A stretch of 64,000 nucleotides of DNA from an uncultured Mucilaginibacter sp. (GTDB lineage Bacteria > Bacteroidota > Bacteroidia > Sphingobacteriales > Sphingobacteriaceae), in NCBI RefSeq assembly GCF_937859865.1, contig NZ_CALMAT010000118.1:1-64000 (forward strand). The letters run 5' to 3'. Made by a program: the position numbers and the translations under genes. Shown here one piece after another: positions 59,596 to 64,000 of this stretch (its first letter is position 1; every line of letters begins with the position of its first letter). The notes under the pieces are model-generated. The model saw only the letters and a program-made list of their open reading frames with translations. It ran no database searches and was not told the DNA's origin.

Positions 59596-61869
59596 TTGGA
59601 ATATTTACAAGGGCTAAACCCTTCGCAGCGGGCAGCGGTAGAATGTGTAAAAGGGCCGGTGATGATTATTGCCGGCGCGGGTTCGGGCAAAACACGCGTC
59701 ATTACTTATCGGGTGGCGCATTTGATCCGCAAAGGTGTTGATGCTTTTAATATTTTGGTTTTAACTTTTACCAACAAAGCCGCACGCGAAATGCGCGACC
59801 GGATTGTAACTGTTGTCGGCACAGAAGCTAAAAACATCTGGATGGGAACATTCCACTCCGTGTTTGCTAAATTGCTGCGTGTTGAAGCTGCTAAAATTGG
59901 CTACCCTTCCAACTTTACTATTTATGATACCGACGACAGCAAAAGTTTGTTGCGCGCCATTTTAAAAGAAATGAATCTGGACGATAAGCTGTACAGCGCC
60001 AACTTCGTTTACAACCGAATCTCTGCTGCCAAAAACAATCTGATTTCGTGGCAGGAATACCAGCAAAACGACCAGATTCAAGCCGATGATTTTTCGGGCG
60101 GACGCGGACAATTAGGCAAAATCTACGAAACTTATGCCGTTCGTTGTTTCCGTGCCGGCGCTATGGATTTTGACGATTTGCTTTTCAAAACCAACGAACT
60201 CCTGAAAAAAAACCCGGAAGTTTTGTACAAATACCAGAACAAGTTTAAATATTTGATGGTGGATGAGTATCAGGATACCAACTATTCGCAATACCTGATT
60301 GTCAAAAAACTGGCTGCCATCAACGAAAATATTTGCGTAGTTGGCGATGATGCGCAAAGTATTTATGCTTTTCGCGGCGCCAACATCCAAAACATTTTAA
60401 ATTTTGAATAAGATTATCCTGACCTCAATGTTTTCAAACTGGAGCAAAACTATCGTTCTACCCAAAATATTGTAAACGTTGCCAACAGCATCATCGCCAA
60501 CAATAAAGACCAGCTTAAAAAAACGGTTTATTCGGAGAAAGAACACGGCGAAAAGATAAAAGTGATGCGTGCCTTCAGTGATAACGAAGAAGGTAAAATG
60601 GTGGCCGAAGCCATCCATCAGGAACACGCCAACAAAGGTTTACGCTGGAAAGATTTTGCCATTTTGTATCGAACCAACGCACAATCTCGGGCGATGGAAG
60701 AAGCTTTGCGCAAATTGAACATTCCTTACAAAATCTATGGCGGCTTGTCTTTTTATCAGCGTAAAGAAATCAAAGATTTGATTGCTTATTTCCGCCTCAC
60801 TTATAACCCGCATGATGAAGCTGCTTTAAAACGCGTAATTAACTACCCTAAAAGAGGCATCGGCGATACCACGATTGATCGTTTAATTGTAAGTGCCAAC
60901 CAGCACCAGGTAAGTTTGTGGGAAGCATTGACCGAGCCGGGCAAATATCTGGATGGCAAAACAGCTTCTACCGTAAACAACTTTGTAACGATGGTTCAGA
61001 GTTTTCAGGTCATCACCCAAACCATGACGGCTTACGATGCCGCTTTGCATATTGCCCAGCATTCAGGTTTGTTAAAAGATTTGTATGAAGATAAATCGGT
61101 GGAAGGTTTAAACCGCCACGAAAACATTCAGGAATTATTGAACGGTATCAAAGAGTTTTCGGAACGGGAAGATATTGAAGAAAAAACACTGGATGTTTTT
61201 TTACAAGATATTGCCCTGCTCACTAATGATGATAACGACAAAAACCTGGATGCAGATACCGTTTCAATGATGACGATCCATTCCTCAAAAGGCTTGGAAT
61301 TTCCGCATGTTTTTGTAGTTGGATTGGAAGAAAACCTTTTTCCTTCGCAGTTATCGTTAAATTCGAGGACGGATTTGGAAGAAGAACGCCGCTTGTTTTA
61401 TGTTGGTGTAACGCGGACAGAACATAAGCTGACTTTAAGTTACGCAACTTCTCGGTTTAAATTTGGTACGTTAATTAACTGCGAACCGAGCCGGTTTTTA
61501 GACGAAATTGATGCCAAATTTCTGGAATTGGATTATAGCGCAAAACCGACAGGAAGCGGCAATCCGTTTTTTGATGACGATCAGTTTTCGGGCAAAAACA
61601 AAGATGCTTTCTCCAAACCAAAACCGGCAGCTACCACTGTTAAAACAACTTCTGTTTTGGCCAAAGCACATGTGCCTACGCCTGGCTTCGCCCCTTCTGA
61701 CATGAACAAACTGCAGGTTGGTATGGAAGTGGAGCATGAGCGTTTTGGATTTGGCAAAGTTATCAACCTGGAAGGCAACAAACCGGATATAAAAGCAACA
61801 ATATTTTTTAAAGAGCTTGGCCAGAAGCAATTGTTGCTTAAATTTGCCAAACTTCGCATTGTAGAATAG
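59596..61869 (+). pseudogene. pcrA: UvrD/PcrA-type DNA helicase, interrupted by an in-frame TAA
   Basis: 758 codons in one frame. The TTG start at 59596 is supported by AGGAGA seven bases upstream (59584-59589), a rare clear Shine-Dalgarno here. Motifs: LNPSQRAAVE, AGAGSGKTRV (Walker A), VLTFTNKAAREMRDRI, VDEYQDTN, VVGDDAQSIYAFRGA, LEQNYRST, MTIHSSKGLEFPHVFVVGLEE and VGVTRTEHKL. Codon 272 is TAA (60409-60411), between LNFE and DYPDLNVFK, where a Lys is usual. One substitution would restore it. Either the gene is broken or the base is wrong. Confidence 0.9.
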
Positions 61870-61895
61870 CTTCTTTTATGCTATATTTTTTACAA
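61866..61895 (-). repeat. Degenerate 30-bp element at the uvrD stop codon
   Basis: TAGCTTCTTTTATGC then TATATTTTTTAC; the stop codon TAG is its first bases. Confidence 0.5.
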
Positions 61896-61967
61896 TTTAA
61901 AGTATTTTAACGCTTTAAATGCAGTTCGTTCGTACAAGAACGTTATTATCTTTTTTTAATTTGAAAC

Positions 61968-62681
61968 ATGACTTTTGATTATAATACTTCCCGCAACAAA
62001 TTAATCCTTTCTGAGTACGGCCGCAACGTACAAAACATGGTTAAATATATTGTTGCACTGCCAACCAAGGAAGAACGCAACCGGTATGCCCAGGTGGTGA
62101 TTGATTTGATGGGATTTTTGAACCCGCATTTGCGCGATGTGGCCGATTTTAAACATAAATTGTGGGACCATTTAAATATCATTTCTGATTTTAAGATTGA
62201 TGTAGATTCTCCTTATCCGAAACCTACGCCGGAAATGATCCATTTTAAACCTGCACCGCTAAAATATCCACAGGACAAAATTAGCTTTAAACATTACGGC
62301 AAAACGATCGAACTGATGATCGAAAAAGCCAAAACGATTGAAGACGAACCTCGCCGTCAGCATATGGTTCAGGCCATTGCCAACTTTATGAAAATGGCTT
62401 ACGTAACCTGGAACAAAGATTCTGTTGCGGATGAAACGATTTTGAATGATTTGAAAATCTTATCGCGCGGTACATTGCAATTGGAAGAAAACATCAACCT
62501 TAACCGTGTAGAATACCGCACGCCGGTTGCGCAAAACAACAATAACAACCGTGCGCGCAACGGGACTAATAACAACCAGAACAACAAAGGCCGCCAAAAC
62601 AACAACAACAATCCGCGGCACGCGCAAAACAACAATAACCGAAACCGAACCAACAATAATAATCCCGGCAGAAAATTCTGA
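61968..62681 (+). CDS. DUF4290 protein with Asn-rich tail
   Basis: 237 residues. The first 175 (YNTSRNKLILSEYGRNVQNMVKYI, LPTKEERNRYAQVVIDLMGFLNPHLRDVADFKHKLWDHL) are the DUF4290 domain found across Bacteroidota. The tail is almost all Asn, Arg and Gln (NNNNNRARN, NNQNNKGRQNNNN), low complexity and probably disordered. It is cytoplasmic. The next gene, murA, starts 29 bases on; this pairing suggests a link to cell-wall growth, but the role is unknown. Confidence 0.9.
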   Translation: MTFDYNTSRNKLILSEYGRNVQNMVKYIVALPTKEERNRYAQVVIDLMGFLNPHLRDVADFKHKLWDHLNIISDFKIDVDSPYPKPTPEMIHFKPAPLKYPQDKISFKHYGKTIELMIEKAKTIEDEPRRQHMVQAIANFMKMAYVTWNKDSVADETILNDLKILSRGTLQLEENINLNRVEYRTPVAQNNNNNRARNGTNNNQNNKGRQNNNNNPRHAQNNNNRNRTNNNNPGRKF

Positions 62682-62710
62682 TGCTTCTTTTACCGGGCAA
62701 AAATTAATTT
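62681..62710 (-). repeat. 30-bp element filling the DUF4290-murA gap
   Basis: ATGCTTCTTTTACCGG then GCAAAAATTAATTT. It starts on the last base of the DUF4290 stop and ends one base before the murA ATG. Confidence 0.85.
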
Positions 62711-64000
62711 ATGAGCGCATTTGAAATTTGGGGCGGCAAACCCTTAAAGGGAGAGATTATACCCCAAGGTGCCAAAAACGAAGCTTTACAAGTGATTTCG
62801 GCCGTGTTGCTAACGGAAGAAAAAGTTACGATCAGCAACATCCCCAATATTGTTGATGTAAATAAACTGATTGAGCTTTTAGGCGATATGGGCGTAAAAG
62901 TTGAACAAACTGCACCTGATACTTACGTTTTTCAGGCCGATGATATCAACCAAGATTTTTTTAAATCGGATGCTTTTAAACAAAAAGGCGGAAGTTTAAG
63001 AGGTTCCATCATGATTGTTGGTCCGCTTTTGGTGCGGTTCGGAAAAGCATCCATCCCAAAACCAGGCGGCGATAAAATCGGCAGAAGAAGGTTAGACACA
63101 CATTTTTTAGGTTTTGAAAAATTAGGTGCCCGTTTTGAATACAGTGCCAGTGAAGAGTTTTTTGATGTAGATGCCACCAATTTACAAGGAACCGATATTC
63201 TGCTGGAAGAAGCATCCGTAACCGGAACGGCAAACGTGGTAATGGCCGCGGTTTTGGCCAAAGGAACGACCACCATTTACAACGCTGCCTGCGAACCTTA
63301 TTTGCAGCAACTTTGCAAAATGCTAAACCGCATGGGCGCAAAAATCTCAGGCATCAAATCTAATTTGTTAACGATTGAAGGCGTGGAACAATTAGGCGGA
63401 ACAGAACATCGTTTGTTGCCAGACATGATCGAGATCGGTTCTTTCATAGGTTTGGCCGCCATGACGGAATCAGAAATCACGATAAAAAATGTTCAGTTTC
63501 AGGAGCTCGGTATTATCCCAAATACTTTTTCGCGTTTGGGCATTCAGTTTGAACTGCGCGGAGACGATATTTACATTCCCGCCCAAAAACATTACGAAAT
63601 TGATACTTTTATTGATGGCTCCATCCTAACCATTGCCGATGCACCCTGGCCAGGTTTTACGCCCGATTTGCTGAGTATTGTTTTGGTGATTGCCACACAA
63701 GCCAAAGGTTCCGTTTTGATCCATCAAAAAATGTTCGAAAGCCGTTTGTTTTTTGTGGATAAATTGATTGATATGGGCGCACAAATTATCCTTTGCGATC
63801 CGCACCGTGCAACGGTAATTGGTTTGGATAAAAAAGTACAGTTACGCGGAATTGAAATGACTTCCCCGGATATCCGTGCCGGCGTTTCCCTGTTAATCGC
63901 GGCTTTATCTGCAAAAGGAAAATCTGTCATTAGCAATATTGAACAGATAGAACGCGGTTATCAGCATATTGATAAACGCTTGATTGCTTTAGGCGCTGAT
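62711..64000 (+). CDS. murA: UDP-N-acetylglucosamine 1-carboxyvinyltransferase, 3' end outside window
   Basis: 430 codons seen from ATG 62711. FEIWGGKPLKGEIIPQGAKNEAL contains the PEP-binding Lys-Asn pair; KPGGDKIGRRRLDTHF is the active-site loop; SPDIRAGVSLLIAAL is the final signature. It makes the first committed step of peptidoglycan synthesis. Residue 121 is Asp where E. coli has Cys115; Asp at this place is known to give fosfomycin resistance in other bacteria. Confidence 0.95.
   Translation, partial: MSAFEIWGGKPLKGEIIPQGAKNEALQVISAVLLTEEKVTISNIPNIVDVNKLIELLGDMGVKVEQTAPDTYVFQADDINQDFFKSDAFKQKGGSLRGSIMIVGPLLVRFGKASIPKPGGDKIGRRRLDTHFLGFEKLGARFEYSASEEFFDVDATNLQGTDILLEEASVTGTANVVMAAVLAKGTTTIYNAACEPYLQQLCKMLNRMGAKISGIKSNLLTIEGVEQLGGTEHRLLPDMIEIGSFIGLAAMTESEITIKNVQFQELGIIPNTFSRLGIQFELRGDDIYIPAQKHYEIDTFIDGSILTIADAPWPGFTPDLLSIVLVIATQAKGSVLIHQKMFESRLFFVDKLIDMGAQIILCDPHRATVIGLDKKVQLRGIEMTSPDIRAGVSLLIAALSAKGKSVISNIEQIERGYQHIDKRLIALGAD

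Noticed and set aside
1-64000. tRNA or rRNA genes, prophage or integrative element
   Set aside because: No cloverleaf-like or rRNA sequence, integrase, transposase or phage structural gene was recognised.

Overview
The window looks like chromosome of a Bacteroidota bacterium, most likely a Sphingobacteriaceae member such as Mucilaginibacter or Pedobacter. This rests on recognised gene families, not on any search: a SGNH hydrolase with a type IX secretion C-terminal signal, DUF4290, a CcmE with a CPSKY haem motif, BlaI/BlaR1, Xre/RES, many small lipoproteins with SC-KK lipoboxes, and almost no Shine-Dalgarno sites. No rRNA, tRNA, CRISPR array, insertion sequence or prophage was seen.

Layout. 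1-2745: haem synthesis (hemA, then a hemC-hemD fusion cut by the left edge). 2893-9404: DoxX-like protein, hydrolase, PIN toxin-like pair, OstA-like protein, poxB, a decayed toxin-antitoxin pair and a glycosyltransferase. 9831-16764: mutS, galK, SpoU methylase, DUF1624 membrane protein, Rpn-type nuclease. 16834-21652: a minus-strand block of seven secreted or surface proteins, three of them lipoproteins that are out of frame by one base at a homopolymer just after the lipobox. 21846-33677: YdeI-like protein, blaI-blaR1 with two operators, FKBP, YyaL, alcohol dehydrogenase, HAD, dienelactone hydrolase, ABC exporter. 34118-39789: Ppx/GppA, Maf, KdsC, IscX, ferredoxin, DUF2520, Xre-RES module. 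39810-45323: ccmC-ccmD-gdh-ccmE-ccmF. 45603-50253: heptose and glycosyltransferase cluster containing a glycosyltransferase-GmhA fusion. 50427-55968: pirin, Crp regulator, GNAT, rmlD-rmlA, M20 dipeptidase. 56512-59513: two 49-50 residue paralogous lipoproteins interleaved with the T9SS hydrolase and a TPR-HisKA protein that has no kinase catalytic domain. 59596-64000: uvrD with an in-frame stop, DUF4290, and murA cut by the right edge.

The dominant unexplained signal is a dispersed 30-bp element: box 1 ACACCAATTTTTA, about five variable bases, then the core TAAAAGAAGCAT, or the variants TAAAAGAAGTAT, TAAAAACAGTAT and TAAAAACAGCAT. By eye I count about 57 exact cores in 64 kb. About two thirds of the main-core copies are intergenic, often touching start or stop codons and often in inverted pairs. 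The rest lie inside genes, including the conserved haem-handling motif of CcmF, where codon choice spells the motif. This distribution resembles DNA uptake sequences of Neisseria and Haemophilus and is the best candidate for an undescribed system. The second candidate is the small-lipoprotein/TPR-HisKA locus, and the third is the block of lipoproteins with possibly switchable homopolymer tracts. Sequencing error or decay remains possible for the frameshifts and the uvrD stop.
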